From the NCBI GenBank assembly GCA_003979345.1, contig RYVZ01000028.1, positions 5,405-45,966 of the forward strand: a stretch of 40,562 bases of DNA. Reading direction: 5' to 3'. The DNA is from Lachnospiraceae bacterium. GTDB lineage: Bacteria; Bacillota; Clostridia; Lachnospirales; Lachnospiraceae. The position numbers and the translations under genes were made by a program. Shown here piece by piece: positions 32,517 through 40,562 of the stretch. Under the pieces are notes generated by a model that made no database searches, was not told the origin of the DNA, and was given only the letters and a program-made list of their open reading frames with translations. Each line of letters begins with the position of its first letter. Within the stretch, counting starts at the first letter, position 1.

Positions 32517-34514
32517 ATGATTAAAATTGGTATGATGATCGGTGAACGATATGAGGTTTTAGAAAAAATCGGCACCGGAGGAATGTCCGACGTATATAAA
32601 GCAAAAGATCACAAGCTCAACCGGGCAGTTGCAATCAAAATATTAAAACAGGAATTTTCCGAAAACGACAATTTTGTGTCCAAATTCCGTGTGGAGGCGC
32701 AGGCTGCAGCAGGGCTGATGCATGCGAATATCGTAAATGTCTACGATGTCGGGGAAGAACGCGGTATTTATTATATTGTCATGGAGTTGGTGGAGGGAAT
32801 TACCCTCAAAAAATATATAGAAAAAAAAGCACGTCTTTCCGTCAAGGAAGCGATCAGCATTGCAATACAGGTTTCCCTCGGCATTGAGGCGGCGCATAAC
32901 AATCATATCATTCACCGCGATATTAAGCCGCAGAACATTATGATCAGCAAAGAAGGACGCGTGAAGGTGACGGATTTCGGCATTGCGAAAGCGGCGACGA
33001 GCAACACGATCACGTCGAATGTCATGGGAAGCGTACATTACACATCTCCGGAGCAGGCGCGTGGCGGATACAGCGATGCAAAGAGCGATATTTATTCACT
33101 CGGCATCACACTGTTTGAAATGCTGACAGGAAGAGTCCCGTTTAACGGTGATACAACGGTAGCGATCGCGATCAAACATATTCAGGAACCGATGCCTTCC
33201 CCGCGCGATTTTGTACCCGAAATACCGGTCAGCGTGGAGCAGATCGTCTTAAAATGTACACAGAAAAGTCCGGATGCCAGATACCAGTCGATTGCGGAAC
33301 TGATCGAGGACTTAAAGCGCTCCCTTATCACGCCGGATGAGAATTTTGTTGTCATGAACGGTGTGAATGTGGACGGAGAGACAAGGATGATCAGGGACCG
33401 CGATGCCGTCGCAAAAAGGCAGACCGGACATATCAACCCTGTGACGCCTGAACCGATGCGGCTCAATGAGAGCGCGGCAAGAGAACGCCAAAGAGAAAAG
33501 CAGCGTGCGGGAAATGCCGTAAGGCAGAATCCGGATAAAGCGAAAGCAAAGAACAGGCAGGCGCAGCCTGCATCAAATAAGAAAAAAGAAGAGGAAGACT
33601 ATAACCCGACCATGGAGCGCATTACGACGATACTGATGGTTATCGTGGCGGTCGTGATCGGCTGTGTCGTACTTTATATTGTCGGGAATGTGCTTGGTGT
33701 GTTTCCAATCGGAGGCGGGACGGAGGATCCTGCGCCTGCGCCAACGCCTACGCAGGAAGCGCAGGCGACGCCGACAGCCGTACCGGAGGGAATGAAAGCC
33801 GAAGTGCCGGATGTCTCGTCAGACGGCAGCTTTTCTCAGGCGGAAGCGACAAAAATGCTGGAGGAAAGAGGATTTCAGGTGGCTATAGAACGTACAACGT
33901 CCTCTACGGTGCTAAAGGGCTATGTCATTTCCCAGACGCCGACAGCAGGAGAAAACGTTTCTTTTGGTTCGATAGTTACGTTATTGATCAGCGACGGAGC
34001 GGATGCGAGTACGGTTACGGTGCCGGAGGTGCGCGGCTATACGCAGGAGGCGGCGCAGGAGGCGTTAACCGCAGTCGGACTAAATGTGGGAAGTGTTGAG
34101 GATGGTTACAGTGATGATTATCCGGTCGGACAGGTATTTTATCAGAGCTATGCACCCGGCGGAAATGTGATAAGCGGAACGACGGTGGACTTAAAGATCA
34201 GCATCGGGCCCCAGCCTCATACCTATGCCTGCCATATTCAGGTGGATGCGCCGATGGATCCTGAATACAGCGGAAATGAGGCAGTCGTGCAGCTTGTCGG
34301 CAGCGACGGCAATATTTATCATCAGGCGACAACGAATGTATTTCCGACCATGATCAATGTAAGCGGGATCAGCAATGTTTCGAGCGGTCAGGTGATCATT
34401 CATTATACGGTGTCTGTGACAGTGACAACGACGGATGAATTCGGCAATGAAGTGACGGGTGTGAAAGAGGAGGTACGCAGCGAACAGATTCCGGTGCCGT
34501 TTGAGGAAGAATAA
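32517..34514 (+). CDS. prkC: PASTA-domain Ser/Thr protein kinase PrkC/StkP type
   Basis: Membrane kinase that senses muropeptides or cell-wall state. Either ATG 32505 (AAGGAG one base upstream) or ATG 32517 (GGAAAG 4 nt upstream, N-terminus MIKIGMMIGERYE) could start it; I prefer 32517, giving 665 residues. The kinase domain (about 10-270) has GTGGMS, VAIKIL, HRDIKPQNIM, VTDFGIAKA and YTSPEQARGG. A basic linker follows (about 290-365), then one membrane helix (about 371-395). Two PASTA domains follow (about 427-495 and 496-565), which is fewer than the three or more found in many relatives. A C-terminal region (about 567-665) looks like a beta-sandwich and ends in an acidic tail. Confidence 0.94.
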   Translation: MIKIGMMIGERYEVLEKIGTGGMSDVYKAKDHKLNRAVAIKILKQEFSENDNFVSKFRVEAQAAAGLMHANIVNVYDVGEERGIYYIVMELVEGITLKKYIEKKARLSVKEAISIAIQVSLGIEAAHNNHIIHRDIKPQNIMISKEGRVKVTDFGIAKAATSNTITSNVMGSVHYTSPEQARGGYSDAKSDIYSLGITLFEMLTGRVPFNGDTTVAIAIKHIQEPMPSPRDFVPEIPVSVEQIVLKCTQKSPDARYQSIAELIEDLKRSLITPDENFVVMNGVNVDGETRMIRDRDAVAKRQTGHINPVTPEPMRLNESAARERQREKQRAGNAVRQNPDKAKAKNRQAQPASNKKKEEEDYNPTMERITTILMVIVAVVIGCVVLYIVGNVLGVFPIGGGTEDPAPAPTPTQEAQATPTAVPEGMKAEVPDVSSDGSFSQAEATKMLEERGFQVAIERTTSSTVLKGYVISQTPTAGENVSFGSIVTLLISDGADASTVTVPEVRGYTQEAAQEALTAVGLNVGSVEDGYSDDYPVGQVFYQSYAPGGNVISGTTVDLKISIGPQPHTYACHIQVDAPMDPEYSGNEAVVQLVGSDGNIYHQATTNVFPTMINVSGISNVSSGQVIIHYTVSVTVTTTDEFGNEVTGVKEEVRSEQIPVPFEEE

Positions 34515-34626
34515 AGGAAATAAGTCTGCGGTCATTTGCATTTAAGAAGCTGTTTGTGCCTGTTTGTGCTGCCTGAGGCGGCATACCTGGAAGTGGCACG
34601 GAGAAATATTATGGGGAATCGGACGG

Positions 34627-35508
34627 ATGGAAGGACGGATCGTGAAGGGGATCGCCGGATTTTACTATGTGTGCGGCGAAGATGGTATTCTGTATGAATG
34701 CAGGGCGAAGGGAGGTTTTCGCCGGGAACATAAAAAGCCGCTTGTGGGAGATATGGTCACGATCGATATTTTAGAGGAGTGTCCGCCATCCGGAAATATT
34801 GTCGATCTTCATGAGCGGAAAAATGAGTTGATCCGCCCGGCAGTCGCCAATATCGATCAGGCGCTGATCATTTTTGCAATGACGGAGCCAAAGCCGAATT
34901 TTCAACTGTTGGACCGTTTTCTGGTCACAATGGAGCGCCGGGAGATCCCATGCCTGCTTTGCATGAATAAAGCGGATCTGTCTGCTTACACGGAGCAGGA
35001 GAAGCTATGCAGACAGTATGCAGATGCAGGTTGTAAGCTGTTATTTACGAGTGTAAGAACCGGGTTGGGGCTGGAAGAATTAAAAGAGCATCTGTCAGGA
35101 AAGACGACGACGGTCGCAGGACCGAGCGGCGTCGGTAAATCTTCGATCGTTAATGAGATATTGCAGCAGACTGTGATGGAGACCGGAAATTTAAGTGAAA
35201 AGATCAGGCGCGGTAAGAATACGACGCGGCTTTCTTTTTTTCACGCCGTGGATGCGCATACGTTTATACTTGATACGCCGGGTTTTACGTCATTGGAACT
35301 GCCTGATATGAATAAGGAAGATCTTCGATTTTGCTATCCTGAGATAAAGAAATATGAGGGAACCTGCCGTTTTAACGGGTGTATGCATGTCAATGAACCG
35401 GACTGTGCCGTGAAACAGGCTGTTTTGGACGGTGCGCTGCCGCGGGAACGTTATGAGCGTTACGTGCAGTTATTTGAGGAACTGCGGCAGAGAAGGCGGT
35501 ATTCATAA
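34627..35508 (+). CDS. rsgA: Small ribosomal subunit GTPase RsgA
   Basis: Circularly permuted GTPase for 30S maturation. ATG 34627 gives a 293-residue product starting MEGRIVKGIAGFYYV, typical for the family; an in-frame upstream codon at 34564 adds 21 atypical residues. The OB domain is followed by G4 (MNKADLS), then G1 (GPSGVGKSS), then G3 (LDTPGF), which shows the permuted order. The C-terminal zinc knuckle is CRFNGCMHVNEPDC. Its place between prkC and rpe matches the Bacillus subtilis order. Confidence 0.95.
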   Translation: MEGRIVKGIAGFYYVCGEDGILYECRAKGGFRREHKKPLVGDMVTIDILEECPPSGNIVDLHERKNELIRPAVANIDQALIIFAMTEPKPNFQLLDRFLVTMERREIPCLLCMNKADLSAYTEQEKLCRQYADAGCKLLFTSVRTGLGLEELKEHLSGKTTTVAGPSGVGKSSIVNEILQQTVMETGNLSEKIRRGKNTTRLSFFHAVDAHTFILDTPGFTSLELPDMNKEDLRFCYPEIKKYEGTCRFNGCMHVNEPDCAVKQAVLDGALPRERYERYVQLFEELRQRRRYS

Positions 35509-35588
35509 AACGTAAGTTATGAGGTTCCTAAAAAAGCGCTGATGAAATGCCTATAAATGGAACGGATAGAGAAAGGAGCAGGGGATCA

Positions 35589-36257
35589 ATGAATATACTT
35601 TCCTCTTCGATTTTAGCGGCGGATTTTGCTTCGCTTGGAGACGGGATCAGGGAAACGGATCGTGCGGGTGCAAAGTACATACATGTGGATGTGATGGATG
35701 GACAGTTTGTGCCGGCGATTTCATTTGGCACACCGGTTATCCGAAGTATAAGAAACGTCACGGACAGAGTTTTTGACGTGCATCTGATGATCGATGCGCC
35801 GGAACGGTATCTGGAAGACTTTGCAAAAGCCGGAGCAGACATCATTACCGTTCATTTAGAGACTTTGAAATATCCTGAGCAGGTCATATCAAAGATCAGA
35901 GCCTTGAACTGCAGGGTGGGTCTTGCCATTAATCCGGAAACGTCGGTGCATGCTGTGGAGCCGTATCTGCATTTGGTGGATATGGTTCTGATCATGACCG
36001 TGCGGCCGGGATTCGGCGGACAGAAATATCTGGAGTACTGCACGGAAAAGATCAATCGTGTGTACCAAATGATCAAACGTAAGAATCTGCCGACGGACAT
36101 TGAGGTGGACGGCGGTATTAACCGCGACAATATTGGGATGGTGCTTGATGCAGGCGCGAATGTGATCGTGATGGGCTCATCAGTTTTTAATGGGGATATT
36201 GCGCAGAATACGGAATATTTTGTGAAGCTGATGGGTGAGAAAGAAAATGGAAAATGA
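35589..36257 (+). CDS. rpe: Ribulose-phosphate 3-epimerase
   Basis: Interconverts ribulose-5-P and xylulose-5-P in the pentose phosphate pathway. ATG 35589 follows AAGGAGCAGGGG; an in-frame codon 42 bases earlier is atypical. The 222-residue TIM barrel has SSSILAADF, HVDVMDGQFVPAISFG, the metal His in HLMIDAPE, MTVRPGFGGQKY and EVDGGIN. It ends the prpC-prkC-rsgA-rpe run. In Bacillus subtilis thiN follows; here no thiN is seen, and a gene on the opposite strand comes next. Confidence 0.96.
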   Translation: MNILSSSILAADFASLGDGIRETDRAGAKYIHVDVMDGQFVPAISFGTPVIRSIRNVTDRVFDVHLMIDAPERYLEDFAKAGADIITVHLETLKYPEQVISKIRALNCRVGLAINPETSVHAVEPYLHLVDMVLIMTVRPGFGGQKYLEYCTEKINRVYQMIKRKNLPTDIEVDGGINRDNIGMVLDAGANVIVMGSSVFNGDIAQNTEYFVKLMGEKENGK

Positions 36258-36341
36258 TCCGGTCTGGAGTTGTACGGAAGTGATCATTCGGCATGCACGC
36301 TTAAGCGCGCAGCAGGGTGTAAAAACAGGACCATCCGGCGT

Positions 36342-36641
36342 TTATGCCATGTGTACGGACCGATTAGACATGTGCTGCTCCAAAATATGATGAACGCGTT
36401 CGATTTCGTCAAGTATGAACATGTCATCCTGATGTAATCTCTTGACGCTTTTGTGCAGACGCTTCAGGTCGGATTTTACATCGCCCATGTCTTTTGTGAG
36501 TTTGGCTACTTTTTCAGGTAGTGATTCGAGCTTCGCCACTCTTTCGGGAAGCGATTCGAGCTTCGCTACTTTATCGGGAAGCGATTCGAGTTTCGTCACT
36601 TTTTCAAGCAGCAGATCAAGTTTTTCGGTGTCAGTCATCAT
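36342..36641 (-). CDS. Small coiled-coil protein with 10-residue repeats, unknown function
   Basis: Reads against its neighbours, with an ideal AAGGAGG just before the start (ATG 36641 or 36638). The 99-residue product is helical and highly charged. Residues about 14-48 are three and a half copies of a 10-residue unit (KVAKLESLPE type), each with one Pro. The rest is coiled-coil-like (DVKSDLKRLHKSVKRLHQDD, then ILDEIERVHHILEQH). No signal peptide or membrane segment is seen. Similar small proteins with heptad or 10-11-residue repeats occur in Lachnospiraceae, in my recollection, but I cannot name a family. It may be an oligomerising or scaffold protein. Confidence 0.75.
   Translation of the reverse strand: MMTDTEKLDLLLEKVTKLESLPDKVAKLESLPERVAKLESLPEKVAKLTKDMGDVKSDLKRLHKSVKRLHQDDMFILDEIERVHHILEQHMSNRSVHMA
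36498..36602 (-). repeat. 30-bp tandem repeat in the coiled-coil gene
   Basis: On the plus strand GATTCGAG recurs at 36523, 36553 and 36583, giving a 30-bp period. Surrounding bases are near-identical between copies (GGGAAGCGATTCGAGCTTCG in two of them). A more diverged fourth part continues at either end. The repeat encodes KVAKLESLPE-type units. Confidence 0.85.
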
Positions 36642-36674
36642 ACATCCTCCTTGTGTATACTTTAGGTAAGTTGC

Positions 36675-36703
36675 AGTATATCACAGACAGGGTGTAAAGT
36701 CTA
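36675..36703 (-). promoter_or_regulatory. Promoter for the coiled-coil gene
   Basis: On the minus strand TAGACT (36698-36703), 17 bp and TATACT (36675-36680) lie about 35 bases before the start codon. Confidence 0.5.
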
Positions 36704-36754
36704 TCGAATTGTGCTGGGGAATTCAGACAAACATTTAAGGAAAAATTGTTGAAA

Positions 36755-36782
36755 TTGACAGTTAGTGATAGTATCATATAGA
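36755..36782 (+). promoter_or_regulatory. Promoter for ychF
   Basis: TTGACA (36755-36760), a 16-bp spacer and TATAGA (36777-36782), about 70 bases before the ychF start. Confidence 0.65.
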
Positions 36783-36851
36783 AAGTCAGTTATTTTTGAT
36801 TATTGCGAAAAACGCCTGATTAAGGGTGTTTCTAAGGAGGCATATAGAAAA

Positions 36852-37949
36852 ATGAAACTAGGCATCGTAGGTTTGCCGAACGTTGGAAAAAGTACCTTAT
36901 TCAATTCATTGACGAAGGCGGGGGCAGAGTCGGCAAACTATCCGTTTTGTACGATCGATCCCAATATCGGTATCGTGGCCGTTCCTGATGAACGATTGAA
37001 ACTGCTCGGGGATATGTATCATTCTAAAAAAGTGACGCCTGCGGTCATTGAGTTTGTAGATATTGCTGGTCTCGTTAAGGGAGCGTCAAAAGGAGAAGGA
37101 CTCGGAAACCAGTTTTTGAGCAACATCCGCGAAGTGGATGCGATCGTGCATGTTGTGCGCTGTTTTGAGGATTCGAATATTGTGCATGTGGATGGCAGTA
37201 TTGATCCGCTGCGTGATATTGAGACGATCAATTTAGAATTGATCTTTTCAGATTTGGAAATACTGGAACGCAGGATCGCAAAGGTAACGAAGCTTGCGCG
37301 TATGGATAAGACGGCGGCAAAGGAGCTTTCGCTGTTGGAACGCATCAAAGCGATGTTAGAAGACGGGAAGCTTGCAATCGGATACGAAACGGAGGATGAA
37401 GACGAGCAGGCGTGGTTTGCCTCGTATAACCTGCTGACGGCAAAGCCGGTCATTTATGCGGCAAATGTTGCGGAGGACGAGCTTTCAGAGGACGGGGAGT
37501 CAAACGAAGGTGTTAGAGAGGTACGCGCTTACGCGAAAGAAAACCACAGCGAGGTATTTGTCATCTGTGCGCAGATCGAACAGGAGATTTCCGAACTGGA
37601 CGATGATGAGAAGCAGATGTTTTTAGAGGATTTAGGATTGCAGGAGTCCGGTCTGGATAAACTGATCAAAGCAAGCTATTCGCTGCTTGGACTCTTAAGC
37701 TTTCTGACTGCGGGTGAAGACGAGACGAGGGCGTGGACGATCAAAAAAGGAACGAAAGCACCCCAGGCAGCAGGGAAGATCCATACGGATTTTGAGCGCG
37801 GCTTTATCAAGGCGGAGGTCGTCAATTACAAGGATCTTCTCGAATGCGGGTCACTCTCTGCGGCGCGCGAAAAGGGACTTGTCGGCATGGAGGGAAAAGA
37901 TTACGTTGTAAAAGACGGCGATGTGATCCTGTTTAGGTTTAATGTATAA
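36852..37949 (+). CDS. ychF: Redox-regulated ATPase YchF (Obg family)
   Basis: Ribosome-associated Obg-family P-loop protein that prefers ATP. ATG 36852 gives 365 residues, the standard length, starting MKLGIVGLPNVGKSTLFNSL; AAGGAGG lies 11 nt upstream. Further landmarks are FCTIDPNIGIV, DIAGLVKGASKGEGLGNQFL, a helical insertion (about 120-190), the NxxE in place of NKxD (AANVAEDEL) that explains ATP use, and the C-terminal TGS-like domain (RAWTIKKGTKAPQAAGKIH, FIKAEVV). It is not in an operon with neighbours and has its own promoter. Confidence 0.96.
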   Translation: MKLGIVGLPNVGKSTLFNSLTKAGAESANYPFCTIDPNIGIVAVPDERLKLLGDMYHSKKVTPAVIEFVDIAGLVKGASKGEGLGNQFLSNIREVDAIVHVVRCFEDSNIVHVDGSIDPLRDIETINLELIFSDLEILERRIAKVTKLARMDKTAAKELSLLERIKAMLEDGKLAIGYETEDEDEQAWFASYNLLTAKPVIYAANVAEDELSEDGESNEGVREVRAYAKENHSEVFVICAQIEQEISELDDDEKQMFLEDLGLQESGLDKLIKASYSLLGLLSFLTAGEDETRAWTIKKGTKAPQAAGKIHTDFERGFIKAEVVNYKDLLECGSLSAAREKGLVGMEGKDYVVKDGDVILFRFNV

Positions 37950-38075
37950 GGCTTGAAAGTTCCTTTCAACCTCTTTATCAGCGCAATACGCAGGAGTATT
38001 GATCATAAAATCAGATTTTTCAATTTTATTTAAGCAACATTGCGGGCAGAGCTTGCGATATGCATGGGGATGAAC

Positions 38076-38978
38076 ATGAATTCAGGAGATATTTCGTTTC
38101 CTCATTTGGGGATTGAGCTTCATAATGTGCCAACGGGCTTTAACGTATTCGGCATTCATATCATGTGGTATGGCGTGCTCATTACGATCGGCATGGCAGC
38201 CGGATTTGCGGCGGCACTCAGGCAGGCAAAAAAGGAACACGTTGATACGGAGCTGATTTGGGATTTCTTTATTCCGGCCATTATTTTCGGTGTGATCGGC
38301 GCCCGTATTTATTATGTAGTGTTTTTCTGGGATATGTATAAGGACAATCCGCTCAGCATCTTCAATATCCGCGAAGGCGGGCTTGCCATATATGGCGGTG
38401 TGATCGCTGCAATCCTGACTTGTTACATTTTTACGAAAATAAAAAAGATTTCATTTCTGAAATTCCTTGACATCTGTATTCCGGGATTGATTCTTGGACA
38501 AGCGATTGGCAGATGGGGCAATTTCATGAACAGAGAAGTGTTCGGCAGATATACGGACGGGCTGTTTGCGATGCGCCTTCCGATCGTGGACGTAAGGAGC
38601 CGGGATGTGACGATGGAGCTCGCCGAGCATATGTTTTCGGACAATGTGAATTATATTCAGGTGATGCCGACGTTTCTTTATGAAAGTGCGTTGAATCTGC
38701 TGATATTTCTGATCATGATCCTGTATCGGAAACATAAGAAGTTTCAGGGAGAGATCACACTCATTTATCTTGGCGGGTATGGAATCATAAGGTTCTTTAT
38801 AGAAGGACTCCGCACGGACCGGCTGCTTTTGTGGAATACGAATATTGCGGTATCCCAGCTTTTAGGTATGATTCTCTTTTTGTTTGCAGTCGGTGCGGAG
38901 GTTGTTGTGAGAGTCCGCATGGCGCGGAAAAAGGTGATAGAAAAACAGAATAGTTCATCGGAGGACAGTACGCCGTAG
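38076..38978 (+). CDS. lgt: Prolipoprotein diacylglyceryl transferase
   Basis: Membrane enzyme that transfers diacylglycerol to the lipobox cysteine of prolipoproteins. Three ATGs in frame (38064, 38070, 38076) are possible; 38076 is preferred for GGGGA 5 nt upstream, giving 300 residues. About seven membrane segments are present. Family motifs are WYGVLITIGMAAGF, GARIYYVVF, REGGLAIYGGVIA, the signature GRWGNFMNREVFG, TFLYES and IRFFIEGLRTD. The C-terminal tail is polar (KNQ/Ser-rich). It follows ychF by about 125 bp and is closed by a strong terminator. Confidence 0.95.
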   Translation: MNSGDISFPHLGIELHNVPTGFNVFGIHIMWYGVLITIGMAAGFAAALRQAKKEHVDTELIWDFFIPAIIFGVIGARIYYVVFFWDMYKDNPLSIFNIREGGLAIYGGVIAAILTCYIFTKIKKISFLKFLDICIPGLILGQAIGRWGNFMNREVFGRYTDGLFAMRLPIVDVRSRDVTMELAEHMFSDNVNYIQVMPTFLYESALNLLIFLIMILYRKHKKFQGEITLIYLGGYGIIRFFIEGLRTDRLLLWNTNIAVSQLLGMILFLFAVGAEVVVRVRMARKKVIEKQNSSSEDSTP

Positions 38979-39070
38979 CGTAGGAACTTTATTGTGCGGC
39001 AGGTTTCTGATTGATGCAGAGACTACGCAAACTTATATTGTTCCATGTCGATTTACAAGATGTCGGGTGA

Positions 39071-39118
39071 GCCCGGTTAGGCGCGAGAAGTTTTCTCGTG
39101 GTTTAACCGGGCCTTTTT
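39071..39118 (+). terminator. Strong rho-independent terminator after lgt
   Basis: GCCCGGTTA (39071-39079) pairs with TAACCGGGC (39104-39112). Inside, a second stem joins CGAGAA with TTCTCG. Five T residues follow. Confidence 0.9.
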
Positions 39119-39304
39119 GAATTTTGGGATAGGATGGATGATTCTTTTTGGATATAAGATGATGAGGTTGGCATTTTGTTTTGAATTTTAAGATTTAAGA
39201 TTATGAAACGGGTGTTTGCTATTTTAATATGAGGTTTTGTAAAGCGGAGGCATAACAGTCGGGATAGCGGGATGAAAGGATTGCGGAAAGGCAGATTAGA
39301 TTTA
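39119..39304. other. AT-rich gene-free stretch upstream of the MATE gene
   Basis: No credible coding region or RNA gene is seen here. It is AT-rich with runs such as TTTTGAATTTTAAGATTTAAG. Several weak promoter-like matches exist but none has both boxes at good spacing. Confidence 0.5.
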
Positions 39305-40562
39305 ATGAAAATTCAATTATCGGATCATTTTACTTATTCTAAATTATTGCGGTTTGTGTTTCCGTCCGTTGTCATGATGGTATTTACTTCCATTTATGGC
39401 GTGGTGGACGGACTGTTTGTATCTAATTTTGCGGGCAAGACGGCATTTGCCGCAATCAATCTGATCATGCCGTTTATCATGATACTCGGCGGCATGGGGT
39501 TTATGATCGGAACCGGCGGGACGGCGCTGGTCGCAAGGGTGCTTGGCGAGGGGGACTCTAAGAGAGCGAACCGCTATTTTTCCATGCTGGTCTACGTAAC
39601 GATTGCTCTGGGAGTGTTCCTTTCCGTGATCGGCGTAATATTCATGCGTCCTGTTTCGCATCTGCTCGGTGCGACACCGGATATGATCGAAGACTGTGTG
39701 TTGTATGGGCGGATCGTGATCTGTTTTACGACAGCGTTCATGCTGCAAAATGTGTTCCAGAGCTTTTTAGTTGCTGCAGAGAAACCAAAGCTGGGGCTTG
39801 CGTCAACCGTGGCGGCGGGACTTACCAATGCGGCGTTGGATGCACTTTTTATAGCGGGCTTTGGATGGAAGACCGCGGGTGCGGCATTGGCAACCGGAAT
39901 CAGCCAGTGTGTGGGTGGCTTGATCCCGCTGTTTTATTTTATGTTTCCGAATGGAAGTCTGCTGCGGCTGGTCAGGACGAAGTGCGAAGCAGGACCGATC
40001 TTGCGGGCGTGCGCGAACGGGTCTTCAGAGTTGATGAGCAATCTTTCTACTTCGATCGTCAGCATGGTTTACAATTTTCAATTGATGAGTTATGTTGGAG
40101 AGGACGGCGTTTCCGCCTACGGAGTTTTGATGTATGTTCAATTTATCTTTATTGCAATCTTCATCGGATATTCGATCGGAAGCGCGCCGATCGTCGGCTA
40201 TCATTTCGGCAGACAGAACCGCGCAGAGATGAAAAATATGCTAAAGAAGGGAGCCATTTTGATGTGCGGAAGCGGTGTTGCGCTGACTGGGCTTGCAATA
40301 CTGCTTGCGGCACCGCTCGCGAAATTATTTGTAGGGTATGACGCCGGGCTGTATGAGCTGACAAGACATGCATTTGTACTGTTTTCGTTCTCATTTCTGC
40401 TTGCCGGATTTAATATTTTTGTTTCCGGTTATTTTACCGCGTTAAATAACGGTGCAGTTTCGGCGGCAATCTCTTTTCTGAGAACGCTTGTGTTCCAGAC
40501 GGGGGCGGTATTGCTACTGCCGCTATTGTTTGGCGTGGATGGTATTTGGTGGGCGATCACGG
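39305..40562 (+). CDS. MATE-family multidrug/cation antiporter (3' end off window)
   Basis: Open from ATG 39305 to the window edge (419 codons seen, no stop). The N-terminus MKIQLSDHFTYSKLLRFVFP leads into repeated hydrophobic helices. MATE landmarks are SIYGVVDGLFVSNFAGKTAF, LGGMGFMIGTGGTALVARVL, GEGDSKRANRYFS and IGYSIGSAPIVGYHFGRQNR. The closest subgroup appears to be MepA-like Na+-coupled efflux proteins. The typical length is about 450 residues, so only the end is missing. A GGAAAGG element lies 13 nt before the ATG. Substrate is unknown. Confidence 0.88.
   Translation, partial: MKIQLSDHFTYSKLLRFVFPSVVMMVFTSIYGVVDGLFVSNFAGKTAFAAINLIMPFIMILGGMGFMIGTGGTALVARVLGEGDSKRANRYFSMLVYVTIALGVFLSVIGVIFMRPVSHLLGATPDMIEDCVLYGRIVICFTTAFMLQNVFQSFLVAAEKPKLGLASTVAAGLTNAALDALFIAGFGWKTAGAALATGISQCVGGLIPLFYFMFPNGSLLRLVRTKCEAGPILRACANGSSELMSNLSTSIVSMVYNFQLMSYVGEDGVSAYGVLMYVQFIFIAIFIGYSIGSAPIVGYHFGRQNRAEMKNMLKKGAILMCGSGVALTGLAILLAAPLAKLFVGYDAGLYELTRHAFVLFSFSFLLAGFNIFVSGYFTALNNGAVSAAISFLRTLVFQTGAVLLLPLLFGVDGIWWAIT

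Noticed and set aside
36247..36390. 47-codon frame overlapping the rpe end as a gene.
   Set aside because: No RBS of note, no recognisable domain and overlap with the minus-strand gene. Listed only as a finding.

Overview
The window reads as a core-genome segment of a Gram-positive Clostridia bacterium, most likely a member of the Lachnospiraceae. The evidence is the SCIFF peptide with its radical SAM maturase, a TIGR04086-type membrane protein, a fused SecDF, a PASTA-domain Ser/Thr kinase, the gene order priA-def-fmt-(metallopeptidase)-rsmB-rlmN-prpC-prkC-rsgA-rpe, strong Shine-Dalgarno sites and sigma-A-like promoters. No prophage, insertion sequence, CRISPR array, rRNA or tRNA was recognised. 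Family placement is inference from gene content, not a database result.

Left part (1-8.1 kb): the 3' end of a large repeat-containing surface protein; a terminator; an unrecognised gene behind a good promoter with a palindrome at the start point; hisS; a decayed GNAT acetyltransferase remnant; aspS; an Sfp-type phosphopantetheinyl transferase carrying an in-frame tandem repeat; a divergent thyX; and pheB (ACT domain). A ten-unit 9-bp repeat array follows pheB.

Middle part (8.2-22.5 kb): hom, an ApgM-family gene (probable alternative homoserine kinase) and lysC form an aspartate-to-threonine cluster. Three hairpins separate it from a SpoVB/MurJ-like flippase, which converges through a shared bidirectional terminator on a CNNM/CorC-type CBS protein. 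A divergent promoter region leads to the TIGR04086 membrane protein. Then come scfA (SCIFF), scfB (its maturase), secDF, recJ and a small unrecognised gene, ended by a terminator.

Right part (22.6-40.5 kb): a MurE-type ligase, then priA, def, fmt, a YugP-like zinc metallopeptidase, rsmB and rlmN (replication restart, formyl-Met handling, rRNA methylation). Next is the PASTA signalling group prpC-prkC-rsgA-rpe, an antisense coiled-coil gene with 30-bp repeats, ychF, lgt, a strong terminator and the start of a MATE transporter that runs off the window.

Most genes are ordinary housekeeping genes. What stands out is (i) the SCIFF peptide system, with a hairpin between precursor and maturase, (ii) a recurring pattern of short low-complexity or tandemly duplicated in-frame insertions in otherwise conserved enzymes (Sfp, RecJ, HisS, PriA, RsmB N-terminus), (iii) the 9-bp repeat array that flips orientation upstream of hom, and (iv) several small or unrecognised genes and a pseudogene.
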